64,000 nucleotides of DNA from JADJRG01 sp964474905 (lineage in GTDB: Bacteria > Myxococcota_A > Polyangia > Nannocystales > Nannocystaceae), in assembly GCA_964474905.1 (NCBI GenBank), contig CAYYUP010000007.1, positions 1 to 64,000 of the forward strand. The letters are read 5' to 3'. Numbering within the stretch: the stretch's first letter is position 1; each line of letters starts with the position of its first letter. The notes beneath the pieces were generated by a model. That model did no database searches and was not told where the DNA came from. It worked only from the letters and a program-made list of their open reading frames with translations. Position numbers and translations under genes: made by a program. Positions 36,694-45,912 of the stretch are shown here, piece by piece.

Positions 36694-37353
36694 ATGGAGG
36701 ATGACTTCGCGCTTCTCGACGCCTGGCGTGATGGTGATCTCGAAGCGGGCTCGCGCCTCTTTGATCGCCACTTCGAGAGCATCCATCGCTTCTTGCGCAA
36801 CAAGGTCGGCGACGAGACCGACGAGGTCATGCAGCGCACCTTGCTCGCCTGCGTCGAATCCCGCGACCGCTTTCGCCGGGCCTCGAGCTTTCGCACGTTT
36901 CTCTTCGGCGTCGCCCGCCTAGAGCTGCTCTCGCACTATCGCCGTCGGCGTAAGCTCGATGCGCAGCTGCATTTTGAGGGCAAGTCCTTCTTTGATCTCA
37001 ACCCCTCACCGAGCACGGTCGTCGCCGACCACAAAGAGCAGCAGCTCCTACACGAGGCGCTGCGACGGTTGCCGATGGACCTCCAGATCGCGCTCGAACT
37101 CCACTACTGGGAGTGCATGTCGGCCACCGAGATCGGCACGGTTCTCGAGATCCCCGCGGGCACCGTCAAAAGCCGCCTCCGCCGGGCCAAGCAGCTGCTC
37201 CGCAGCAGCATGGAGCAGCTCGCAGTCACAAAGATGCAGCTCGAGAGCACGCTCGGCGACCTCGAAGGTTGGGCGCGCTCGCTCGGTGATGTGCTCCGCC
37301 GCGAACCGATGACGGCCGGCGCACAAACGATCCCAAAAGATGGCAGCAATTAG
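36694..37353 (+). CDS. ECF-type RNA polymerase sigma factor
   Basis: A 219-residue sigma-70 family member. Region 2 appears in residues 10-85 (LFDRHFESIHRFLRNKVGDETDEVMQRTLLACVES; FRTFLFGVARLELLSHYRRRRK). Region 4 is at 135-185 (LPMDLQIALELHYWECMSATEIGTVLEIPAGTVKSRLRRAKQLL). No anti-sigma gene is adjacent; instead it directly follows the kinase-ATPase gene. Control by phosphorylation from that kinase is a fair hypothesis, since Ser/Thr-kinase-linked ECF groups without anti-sigma factors are known. The C-terminal 35 residues beyond region 4 are acidic/polar. Confidence 0.94.
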   Translation: MEDDFALLDAWRDGDLEAGSRLFDRHFESIHRFLRNKVGDETDEVMQRTLLACVESRDRFRRASSFRTFLFGVARLELLSHYRRRRKLDAQLHFEGKSFFDLNPSPSTVVADHKEQQLLHEALRRLPMDLQIALELHYWECMSATEIGTVLEIPAGTVKSRLRRAKQLLRSSMEQLAVTKMQLESTLGDLEGWARSLGDVLRREPMTAGAQTIPKDGSN

Positions 37354-37377
37354 GGTCTGGAAGCCACCCGCCCGCGC

Positions 37378-37674
37378 TCAGAGCCCCTTCAGGTGATCGC
37401 TCGCGCGAAAGGTGATCGACCGCCGCTCGCCGATCATGATCGCCTCCCCCGTCCGCGGGTTTCGACCCGGTCGCGGCGGCACGGTCTTCGCCGAGAATGT
37501 GCCAAAGCCGGGCTGAGAAAAACGTCCGTCGGCCGCGATCGCCCCGCCGATTGTCTCAAAGGTCAGGTCGATGAGGAGGGCGAGATCGCGGCGCGAGAGG
37601 CCGGCGAGCGCCTCGCTCTTCTCCCCCTCGGAGAGGCGATCACGGAGGGCAGTCACGAGCTCTTTTCGGGTCAT
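37378..37674 (-). CDS. HU/IHF-family histone-like DNA-binding protein
   Basis: 98 residues from the ATG MTRKELVTALRD. The family core is clear: an N-terminal helical part, then ETIGGAIAADGRFSQPGFGTFSAKTVPPRPGRNPRTGEAI, which is the beta-arm with the DNA-intercalating RNPxTG segment, and a closing ITFRASDHLKG. HU/IHF proteins bend DNA and compact the nucleoid. It is slightly divergent from canonical HU, for example in the N-terminal Glu/Ser/Asp content, so it may be a specialised paralogue. It is transcribed away from sthA. Confidence 0.92.
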   Translation of the reverse strand: MTRKELVTALRDRLSEGEKSEALAGLSRRDLALLIDLTFETIGGAIAADGRFSQPGFGTFSAKTVPPRPGRNPRTGEAIMIGERRSITFRASDHLKGL

Positions 37675-37810
37675 CGCCGGCAAGCGATCGCAGAGCCGCG
37701 CGCTCCTGTCAACCGGGGTCCCCCTCCGACCATCGCTGGTAGACTCGCGGCGCCCAAGCGAGCGATTAGGCAGACGAGCCGACGCGGGCAACCCAGCAGA
37801 GGAGCGCACA

Positions 37811-39217
<1,407 letters not shown>

Positions 39218-39266
39218 GCGGCCGTGCGGGCTCGCGGCGAGATCACAGTTCCACAATCGCGATCAC

Positions 39267-40013
39267 ATGGGCCCGAGCATCGACAGTCTCAAAATCGACG
39301 ATGTGAGCGGGACCCCAACCGAGTTCCTCCGCCGCCAACGCTCGCACCTCCGTCTCGCGATCGGTGGTCTCACGGCGCTCGTGATGGGCCTGGGCGTCTT
39401 CGCCGAAATCGCCGCGCGACTACCCCCGCCGGCGCTACTCCGCCGCGATTTCCTGACCGTGCTCTCTCTGAGTTTCGAGAACAACCTACCGAGCTGGTGG
39501 CTCTCGACCTTGCTCGCCCTCTGCGGCGGAGCACTTGCCCTCTGCGCCAGCACGACCGGTGAAGATCGCTGGCACTGGTGGCTCGCGAGCACCGGCGCCT
39601 TCGTGCTCTCTTTCGACGAGAGCGCCGGCATTCACATGGCGATCGCCGCGATGTACGAGAGCACAACGGGCATCTTTGGGCTCGGCTTTTTGCTGCCTGC
39701 CCTCGCGCTCACAGCCGCGATCCTGCGGCTCTCTCTACCCTGGCTCCGCCGCCTGCCACTGCGCTCCCGCCAGCTCTTTATCGCCGCCAGCTCGCTCTAC
39801 CTCCTGGGTGCCCTCCTCCTCCAGCTGCTGCTCAGTCTCTGGGCCCGCGGCTCCGGTGAGCGCAGCTTGATCTTCACCGCGATCGAAATCCTTCAAAGAC
39901 CGCTCGAAATCCTCGGCGCCAGTCTCCTGCTCGTCGCCCTCATCGATCACCTCAGCGGCAACCACAACGACCTGCAGCGATCTCTGCCGGCCGACTCCGC
40001 GCGAACTCCATAA
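39267..40013 (+). CDS. Predicted integral membrane protein
   Basis: 248 residues with about six hydrophobic segments (near 30-50, 78-96, 105-122, 132-152, 170-195 and 215-232) and a hydrophilic N-terminus. A short conserved-looking motif FDESAGIHM resembles the (L/F)DE...xHE pattern seen in several uncharacterised bacterial membrane proteins. No transport or enzyme family can be assigned. It follows sthA by about 50 bp on the same strand. Confidence 0.72.
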   Translation: MGPSIDSLKIDDVSGTPTEFLRRQRSHLRLAIGGLTALVMGLGVFAEIAARLPPPALLRRDFLTVLSLSFENNLPSWWLSTLLALCGGALALCASTTGEDRWHWWLASTGAFVLSFDESAGIHMAIAAMYESTTGIFGLGFLLPALALTAAILRLSLPWLRRLPLRSRQLFIAASSLYLLGALLLQLLLSLWARGSGERSLIFTAIEILQRPLEILGASLLLVALIDHLSGNHNDLQRSLPADSARTP

Positions 40014-40105
40014 TCTGCACCTTCGAGCAGTAGCGCGAATCACCTCGGCACTTGGCCTCCGCGCTCTTCCATTAGGAGAGCTAGCGACTGGCCCTCGCGA
40101 CGACT

Positions 40106-40555
40106 ATGATCGCTGCGATGGCCATCCCCGACGATCCCAAGGCCTGGGCCCTCGCCCAGGCGGAGCGCCTCCGCAGTGATCCCAAGGGCTGGGCCCGCGA
40201 CCAGGGCGAGCGAGCCAAAAAAATGGTTAACATCGCCCCCTTCAGCGACGAGCACCTCAAAGAGGAACTCATCGTCCTGCGCGCTGGCGTTGCCCGTGCA
40301 AAGCAACTCTCCTCCGACGAGCGTATCGCCCTGCACGACGCGATCGTCGATCTTCGCGAGCGCATCGCCCCCGGCGGAGCGATCGTCTCGGGAGCCAAGA
40401 TCGGCCTCGCGGCGTCGATCCTGCCGGTCGTCGGCATGATCACCGGGCCGATCCTCGGCGGCGCCTACGGGGCACTTCGCTCCAAGCAGCTCGCGAGCGT
40501 ACGCACCGAAATCGACGAAATGCTGCGCACCGTGGTCCGCAGCGGCCAGCGCTGA
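40106..40555 (+). CDS. Hypothetical small protein with glycine-rich hydrophobic helix
   Basis: 149 residues (ATG 40106; ATG 40118 is also possible). The N-terminal half is helical and charged with the repeated phrase PKAWA...DPKGWARDQGER. The middle has an amphipathic helix (ERIALHDAIVDLRERI), and residues about 95-125 form a glycine-zipper-like hydrophobic stretch GAKIGLAASILPVVGMITGPILGGAYG that could insert in membrane or pack as a hairpin. No known family; function unknown. Confidence 0.65.
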   Translation: MIAAMAIPDDPKAWALAQAERLRSDPKGWARDQGERAKKMVNIAPFSDEHLKEELIVLRAGVARAKQLSSDERIALHDAIVDLRERIAPGGAIVSGAKIGLAASILPVVGMITGPILGGAYGALRSKQLASVRTEIDEMLRTVVRSGQR

Positions 40556-40576
40556 GTCTCGCCTCGCCCAGGACCG

Positions 40577-41281
40577 CTAGCGAACCGGCGGCCAGAGGGT
40601 ATTGTTTTCGGGCTCGTCCGGTACATAGAGCACGTGCACAGCCCGCCCCTCCTCGTGCGCTTGAGCGCCGACATCCCAGGACTGTGCCTTGCCCTGGACC
40701 TCGCGACCGCCGGCGCTAAACGTGTACACAATTGCCCACGGCGAACGATTGTTCACCTTGATCGAGGTATCGCGGTGCACGTCGACAATCCTCCCGACCA
40801 CCGCTCGCCCGTCGCGAAAGGCCTTGAGCACCCCCGCTGCCTTCTTGCGCCCGTGCAGCAAGAATATGGCGCCAAGGCCACCCAGCATGATCATGATGCC
40901 CGGGCCCACCCAGACAAAGACCATCATGCCCGAGGTCGCACCGATCATCGTAAATGCCAGGCCTTGGAGCAGCCCCACGCCAAGCAGGATCGCCCCGGCC
41001 ATAAACGACACGTTGGACGTGTAGCGGACCTTCCGCTCGAAGGGCTGCGGCACCTTGCGCGGCGTCGGAGGCGGAGGATCGCCCGCTTCCAACCCCGGCA
41101 ACGCGGGCATCGGCCCGCCGCACTCTTCACAGGTCAGAGGATGGTCTTTCCAGCCTGAACCACACCAGGGGCATTCGATCACGGGCAAACCGTACTCGCT
41201 CTCGTACAGCACCGCAACGCGCCGCTGCGACCCCTCGTCACGGCCAACGCATTCCTTGGGCCCATCCAGGCAGCTCGCCAT
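40577..41281 (-). CDS. Zinc-ribbon membrane protein with DUF3592-like domain
   Basis: An N-terminal two-CxxC zinc ribbon (CPWCGSGWKDHPLTCEECGGP) is followed by a Pro-rich linker, two membrane helices (about 93-115 and 117-143) and a C-terminal segment VVGRIVDVHRDTSIKVNNRSPWAIVYTFSAGGREVQGKA...VHVLYVPDEPENN. That segment matches the DUF3592-type beta domain pattern (G.I..v......YP.y.F...G..). The longest frame starts at 41281; a GTG at 41182 starting directly at the zinc ribbon would give 201 residues. Neither has a good ribosome-binding site. Function unknown. Confidence 0.72.
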   Translation of the reverse strand: MASCLDGPKECVGRDEGSQRRVAVLYESEYGLPVIECPWCGSGWKDHPLTCEECGGPMPALPGLEAGDPPPPTPRKVPQPFERKVRYTSNVSFMAGAILLGVGLLQGLAFTMIGATSGMMVFVWVGPGIMIMLGGLGAIFLLHGRKKAAGVLKAFRDGRAVVGRIVDVHRDTSIKVNNRSPWAIVYTFSAGGREVQGKAQSWDVGAQAHEEGRAVHVLYVPDEPENNTLWPPVR

Positions 41282-41470
41282 TTGCGACTCTTTGCAGGCA
41301 GCCTCAAGGAATTCCGCGAAACTTCAAGCGTGCGATTTTGATCGACGCTGGCCCTCTTGAGGAACCCTGCATCTCCGTCTTCTGCGGACCGCGAAGCTCG
41401 CCCTCCGCCCCTCTCCAGGCGCCCTTCCGTGGTACGGTTTGTCGGCCCGAGGAGCCCGAGGAGCAGCACG

Positions 41471-41866
41471 ATGAGCACCCACGACGACGACGATCTGCCC
41501 GCCCTGCCGACGATCCCGCGCCGCGCCGGCGCCCTCCTCAACTCGGACCAGCGCGAGATCGCCGAGCGGGCTGTCGAACACGCCGAGAATGCCTCGCTGC
41601 AAAACGCCGCGATCGGGGCGCCGGGCGATCCGGGCCACTGTTCCCACGGCTCCCACGGCTCCCACGGCTCCCACGGCTCCCACGGCTCCCACGGCTCCCA
41701 CGGCTNNNNNNNNNNNNNNNNNNNNNNNNNNNNNNNNNNNNNNNNNNNNNNNNNNNNNNNNNNNNNNNNNNNNNNNNNNNNNNNNNNNNNNNNNNNNNNN
41801 NNNNNCCACGGCTCCCACGGCTCCCACGGCTCCCACGGCTCCCACGGCTCCCACGGCTCCTGGTAG
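41471..41866 (+). CDS. Candidate RiPP precursor with C-terminal His-Gly-Ser repeats (contains gap)
   Basis: Starts at ATG 41471 behind a GAGGAG ribosome-binding site. A 57-residue leader-like region (acidic start MSTHDDDDLP, then a helix-prone DQREIAERAVEHAENASLQNAA, ending GDPGHC) leads into tandem Ser-His-Gly units encoded by perfectly repeated tcccacggc. There are seven units before the 100-N gap (41706-41805) and about six after it, then SW and stop. A radical SAM gene begins 18 bp later. The His-x-Ser periodicity recalls HxsA substrates of the Hxs radical-SAM systems, but the leader does not look like anything I can place. Modification by the adjacent enzyme is inference. Copy number is unresolved. 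Confidence 0.75.
   Translation: MSTHDDDDLPALPTIPRRAGALLNSDQREIAERAVEHAENASLQNAAIGAPGDPGHCSHGSHGSHGSHGSHGSHGSHGXXXXXXXXXXXXXXXXXXXXXXXXXXXXXXXXXXHGSHGSHGSHGSHGSHGSW
41642..41857 (+). repeat. 9-bp tandem array (tcccacggc) interrupted by gap
   Basis: Identical 9-base units on both sides of the 100-N run at 41706-41805. Base-for-base identity, including third positions, indicates recent expansion or homogenisation, and explains the failed assembly. Confidence 0.93.
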
Positions 41867-41884
41867 CGCGGCCGACGAGCGTCG

Positions 41885-42934
41885 ATGGAGAGCGCCAGCG
41901 CGACGGACGAGCGGGCCCCTGTTGAGGATGCCATCGAGGCCCGGATCGCCGGCCGCGGTCAGCGAGTTCACATCCTCACCGGCCAGGTCTGCAACAACAA
42001 CTGCATCTTCTGCATGGAGGAGGATCGCGACGGTCGAAAGGTCACCAACTCGCGGACGACCGACGCGACCGTGCGCTGGATCCTCAGCCAACAAAAGGCC
42101 TACGAAGAGGTTTGTTTCACCTCTGGCGAGCCGACGACCAATCGACGCCTGGTGCCCTGGGTGCGCATGGCCAAAGAGGCAGGTGCCCGCTTCATCTCGG
42201 TGATGACCAACGGCCGCGCGCTCTCCTACGAAAAGTACACCAGGGCGCTGCTCGCTGCCGGGCTCAATCGGGTCTACATCTCGATCCACGGCCACACCAA
42301 AAAGCTCCACGAGGGACTGACCCGAACACCAGGTTCTTTTGAGCAGACCGTCGCCGGCCTGGAGATGGTCGCCCGCTACAAGCGCTACGGCATCGCTCTG
42401 CACACCAGCACGGTGGTGACCAAGCGCAATCTGCCGGAGATGGCCGCGATCTACCGCTACCTGCGGGCACGCGGCGTCGACCAGGTCGTCTTTAACGTCA
42501 TGCAGGCCAACGGCCGCGCCAATACCTACTTCGATCAGCTCTTCCCCACATATACAGAGATTGCCGCGGCCGCCGGTGAGTTCCTCCGCGAGGCCCACAT
42601 GCACGAAGAGCAGGTGATGGCTTTTTTTGTCGACATTCCGCTCTGCACTACCGGCGAACTGCCCGACTTTAATCGGGGCTACGTCGAAGACTATGTACAC
42701 TTCGAGCCGCCCCCCGAAGCAGCTCGTAGCTTACTGCGCGAAGAGCTGCTCGAGACGCGACGCGCCGGCGAAGACGGCGAGCTGGTCCAGATCCGTCGCG
42801 CCGACCTAGACGACGATCAGCGACGAAAGCGGCCAGAGTGCGCGAACTGTCGCTACGACCGGGTATGCGAGGGTGTTTGGGGCAACTACCTGCGCCGCTA
42901 CGGCTGGCAGGAGTTCGCGCCGGTCGGCTCCTAG
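41885..42934 (+). CDS. Radical SAM enzyme adjacent to His-Gly-Ser repeat peptide
   Basis: A 349-residue radical SAM protein. The 4Fe-4S/SAM motif is CNNNCIFC (Cys36, Cys40, Cys43), and the GGE-like motif reads SGEPTTN (Ser in place of the first Gly). The C-terminus has CANCRYDRVCEGVWGNYLRRYGWQEF (Cys319, 322, 328), a short SPASM/twitch-like auxiliary cluster region seen in peptide-modifying members. It starts 18 bp after the repeat-peptide stop, so the two form an operon. It probably modifies the His/Ser/Gly repeat residues (crosslink, epimerisation or similar); the reaction cannot be read from sequence. A second radical SAM gene lies 3 kb away on the other strand. Confidence 0.9.
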   Translation: MESASATDERAPVEDAIEARIAGRGQRVHILTGQVCNNNCIFCMEEDRDGRKVTNSRTTDATVRWILSQQKAYEEVCFTSGEPTTNRRLVPWVRMAKEAGARFISVMTNGRALSYEKYTRALLAAGLNRVYISIHGHTKKLHEGLTRTPGSFEQTVAGLEMVARYKRYGIALHTSTVVTKRNLPEMAAIYRYLRARGVDQVVFNVMQANGRANTYFDQLFPTYTEIAAAAGEFLREAHMHEEQVMAFFVDIPLCTTGELPDFNRGYVEDYVHFEPPPEAARSLLREELLETRRAGEDGELVQIRRADLDDDQRRKRPECANCRYDRVCEGVWGNYLRRYGWQEFAPVGS

Positions 42935-43012
42935 GCGGCCCGCGGCCCTCCTGGTCGACGGTGACTTTTTCCTGTGCCGATACCGAAAATGCTTCGGTGC
43001 GACCCTCGATGC

Positions 43013-44632
43013 TCAGCGGCGCCCGACCTCGCGGAGAAGGGCAAATGCCCGCAACGGCTCGGCTGCGGTGGCTGCGAGCACTCCGCCCATCATCGCCCCG
43101 ATCACACCAACAGTGGCGATGTCCGAGCCCGCCATCAAGAGCCCACGAATCGGCGTACGCGGCCGCAAATGGGGGTTCGCAAAACGATCAGGGGTCGGCT
43201 CAAGCCCGTAGATCGACCCCCGTGCGGGTCGCACAAAGTGATCTGTCGACAGCGGCGTTGACAGTTCGACATGGTCGACCATGCCCCGAAGTTGCGGCAT
43301 CTTGCTTAAAAATTGCTCGAGCAAACTGTCACTCAGCCGACGCTTGAGTGCCTCGTAATCATCGCCCCGCCGACGCCAACGAGTCTTTGACCAGGCTGCA
43401 AAGCGCTCCCAGGGCACAAAGGTGACGACCTCGCCGGTGTGCCGTTGTTCGGGGCCAGGATCGTAGGTCGGATCCTTGAGCGAAGGAAAGGAGCAGTAGA
43501 GGATCGACGCCTCGGAGGGCTTTTCTCCAGCCTGTCCAAAGTGCCAGGTATCGGCCTCGACGTCCCAGGTGTTGTAAAACCAGCGGTTGGCCGAGCCGGC
43601 GCCGGCAGCCCGGATATCCCCCTTAAACCCGAGGTAGAGGCAGACGTGGGCGGGTGCCGGTTTCAGCTCGCGGATCGCATTGGCCCAGCGACCCCCCGCT
43701 TCGGTAGCTGGCAGCAGGCGGTTGACGGTCGCCAGCGCCCCTGCGGCGCTGATCACCCGCTGCGCCCGAATCTCCTCACCATCGCGCATGCGCACGCCGA
43801 CCGCAGCCCCTCCATCAACCAGAATTTCGGCGACATCGGCTTTGATCCGGGTCCAGCCGCCAGCACCTGCGACTGTGCCCAGCAGGCACTTCGCGATCTC
43901 TGCAGAGCCGCCGACTGGATAGTAGGCACCGTGCATAAAATGCTTGGTCACGAGTGCCTGGATCGCAAAGGAGGAGCGGCTCGGCGGCGCTCCGTGGTAA
44001 CCCCATTGAGCCGCGAGCACGGTCTTGAGGCGCTCATCTTGAGTGATCGAATCGAGCACCGTTTGCGTCCGCTCGAGCAGCGCGCGACGGGCCGGCCCTG
44101 CAAATACCCGCTCGACAAGGCCACCGCTGCGGGCAGGAAAGAGTCGGCCCAAGTAGTAGCCGCGCATCGCCCCAGCGACCTCCCGAACCCGGGCGAGATA
44201 ACGATCGATGCCGTCGGCCTCCGCCGGAAAGGCCGCGACGAGGTTCTCGCGGAAGACCTGCCGATCGTCAGGAAAGTCGATCGAGACCCCGTCTGGAAAC
44301 TCAAAAGCGTCGTAGACCGGACCGAGCGATGCCCAGGCGAGCCTGGCGTCGGTGAGACGGGAGAGCAAACGACCGGGCATGCTGTGCTCGGTGACCTCGC
44401 CGACCGCGTGCACACCGACATCCCAGCGATAACCCGGGCGTTTAAACTCGTGGGTAAAGCCGCCAGCGACGTAATGCTGCTCGAGAACCAAAACGCGGTG
44501 ACCGAGCTTCGCCAGCATCGCCGCCGCCGTCATGCCGCCCATGCCCGAGCCGATGACGATCGTATTCCAGCCCCCCGGACCCGGGAGGTCCTTCGGCACA
44601 TTGCGGCTCCATGGCTTGTCGCGCTCGCTCAT
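43013..44632 (-). CDS. RetSat/CrtI-like FAD-dependent oxidoreductase
   Basis: A 539-residue flavoprotein of the phytoene-desaturase/retinol-saturase superfamily. The N-terminal FAD motif is TIVIGSGMGGMTAAAMLAKLGHRVLVLE (27-54), with the C-terminal GLLMAGSDIATVGVIGAMMGG closing the FAD site. The segment QHYVAGGFTHEF...WDVGVHAVGE is typical of all-trans-retinol 13,14-reductase-like proteins. It could act on carotenoid, polyene or lipid substrates, or be a tailoring enzyme of the adjacent peptide locus. It is the last of three minus-strand genes (second radical SAM, DNA methyltransferase, this), with spacing of 23-42 bp, and converges on the first radical SAM gene. Confidence 0.9.
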   Translation of the reverse strand: MSERDKPWSRNVPKDLPGPGGWNTIVIGSGMGGMTAAAMLAKLGHRVLVLEQHYVAGGFTHEFKRPGYRWDVGVHAVGEVTEHSMPGRLLSRLTDARLAWASLGPVYDAFEFPDGVSIDFPDDRQVFRENLVAAFPAEADGIDRYLARVREVAGAMRGYYLGRLFPARSGGLVERVFAGPARRALLERTQTVLDSITQDERLKTVLAAQWGYHGAPPSRSSFAIQALVTKHFMHGAYYPVGGSAEIAKCLLGTVAGAGGWTRIKADVAEILVDGGAAVGVRMRDGEEIRAQRVISAAGALATVNRLLPATEAGGRWANAIRELKPAPAHVCLYLGFKGDIRAAGAGSANRWFYNTWDVEADTWHFGQAGEKPSEASILYCSFPSLKDPTYDPGPEQRHTGEVVTFVPWERFAAWSKTRWRRRGDDYEALKRRLSDSLLEQFLSKMPQLRGMVDHVELSTPLSTDHFVRPARGSIYGLEPTPDRFANPHLRPRTPIRGLLMAGSDIATVGVIGAMMGGVLAATAAEPLRAFALLREVGRR

Positions 44633-44655
44633 CGCCCGAGGGTACCAGCTAGGTC

Positions 44656-45870
44656 CTAGCCCGGTTGCACCCGAAAGAAACGAAAGCTACCGCCGCCTCG
44701 CCAACCGACCGCAGAGCTGATCCCCCCCTCATCTTCGCCGCCCAGCACCTGCAGCATGCGCGCCCGAACGTGGCTGATGCAATGCTCGCCGCGCTCGATC
44801 ATCAGCCATCGGCGCCCGAGCTTGTGGGCAACCGCTCCAGTCGTGCCAGACCCCGCAAAGGCGTCGAGTACCAGCTCCCCGGGCCCGCTCGCGATCCGCA
44901 GGACACGCTCGAGCAAACGCTCCGGCTTCGGCGTTGTAAAGGGCTCGACGCCGGGAAAGAGCCGGAGCATCTCCCGCTTGGCCTCTTGGTTGGAGCCGCA
45001 GGCCTTCGACGTCCACCAGGAATCCGGCACGATGCCGTCCTGGACCTCGCTGAGGAAGAGCTTAAGCCGCGGCCCCCGATCCCCCTTGGGGCCAAACCAC
45101 AGCCTGTTGTCGGCGATCAGCGCGGCTGTACGATCGGGCAGCCCGTTCCAATGTCGTCCGGCAGGCGGCAGCGACTCACCGCCCGCCGGCCGGGCGATCG
45201 CGTAGCGGTAGATCGCCCGACGCTCTGCATCCTCGGAGCGCACCGAATAGGAGACGCTCTGCCAGCGACCGCGGCGATCGCCGTCAGGGTTTTTGTAGGG
45301 ACCTAGCTGGGCCGCGTCGCGGGGGATCAAGTTGCGACGCCAGGCGCCGATCTCTTTGGCGTAGACGAGCAGGGTGTCGTGCGATCCAGAGATCAGCGCC
45401 CTATTTTTTTTGGCGCAGATCCGCTGCCAGACCACGGAGGCGACAAAATTTTCCCGACCAAAGATGCCGTCTAAAAGCACCTTCATGTAGTGCACCTCGT
45501 TATCGTCTAAGTGCATCCACAGCGAACCATCGGCGCCGAGCAAACGATGAAAGAGACGGGCCCGCACGGCCATCGCTTGCAACCAACGGCCATGATCATC
45601 GCCGTCGTTGTAGTGCTCAAAGGTGACACCTGTATTAAATGGAGGGTCGGCGTAGATGCAGCGCACTTGCCCCTCAAACTCTGCACAGAGGGCCGCTAGC
45701 GCCGGCCGATTGTCCCCGTGGATCAGGCGGTTGTCGGTCGCGCCCGCAGGCTCACCGCCCCCGAGCTCGGGCATCTCGACCAGCAGCGACCCGGGGCTCG
45801 TCAGGCCCGGCTGCTCGTCGCTCTCGACCCCTGTCAGCTCAATTCGGGTCTTTCCGGTCGCCCTTGGCAC
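44656..45870 (-). CDS. Site-specific DNA methyltransferase (adenine N6 / cytosine N4 type)
   Basis: A 404-residue DNA MTase. The catalytic DPPFNTG (motif IV, 75-81) comes before the SAM-binding DAFAGSGTTG (motif I, about residue 350), the circularly permuted order of the beta class used by type III Mod-like and orphan enzymes. Context such as WMHLDDNEVHYMKVLLDGIFGRENF is typical of Mod subunits. No restriction endonuclease gene is present within the window, so it is probably an orphan or regulatory methylase. It lies between the second radical SAM gene and the RetSat-like gene with short intergenic gaps. Confidence 0.93.
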   Translation of the reverse strand: MPRATGKTRIELTGVESDEQPGLTSPGSLLVEMPELGGGEPAGATDNRLIHGDNRPALAALCAEFEGQVRCIYADPPFNTGVTFEHYNDGDDHGRWLQAMAVRARLFHRLLGADGSLWMHLDDNEVHYMKVLLDGIFGRENFVASVVWQRICAKKNRALISGSHDTLLVYAKEIGAWRRNLIPRDAAQLGPYKNPDGDRRGRWQSVSYSVRSEDAERRAIYRYAIARPAGGESLPPAGRHWNGLPDRTAALIADNRLWFGPKGDRGPRLKLFLSEVQDGIVPDSWWTSKACGSNQEAKREMLRLFPGVEPFTTPKPERLLERVLRIASGPGELVLDAFAGSGTTGAVAHKLGRRWLMIERGEHCISHVRARMLQVLGGEDEGGISSAVGWRGGGSFRFFRVQPG

Positions 45871-45912
45871 GGCAACATCCTAACCCAGCGCAGTCCGCCC
45901 GCGTCGACAGGT

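Noticed and set aside
41642..41857. CRISPR-like repeat array
   Set aside because: Units are 9 bp, contiguous, without spacers and within a coding frame.
41324..42700. Minus-strand frame with AVG repeats (and another with PWE repeats) across the 41.7 kb array
   Set aside because: These are the other translations of the same 9-bp repeat. Only the + strand Ser-His-Gly frame has a ribosome-binding site, a sensible leader and a stop right after the array.
43439..44659. 406-codon + strand frame opposite the RetSat-like gene
   Set aside because: Shadow of a gene with clear FAD motifs on the minus strand.
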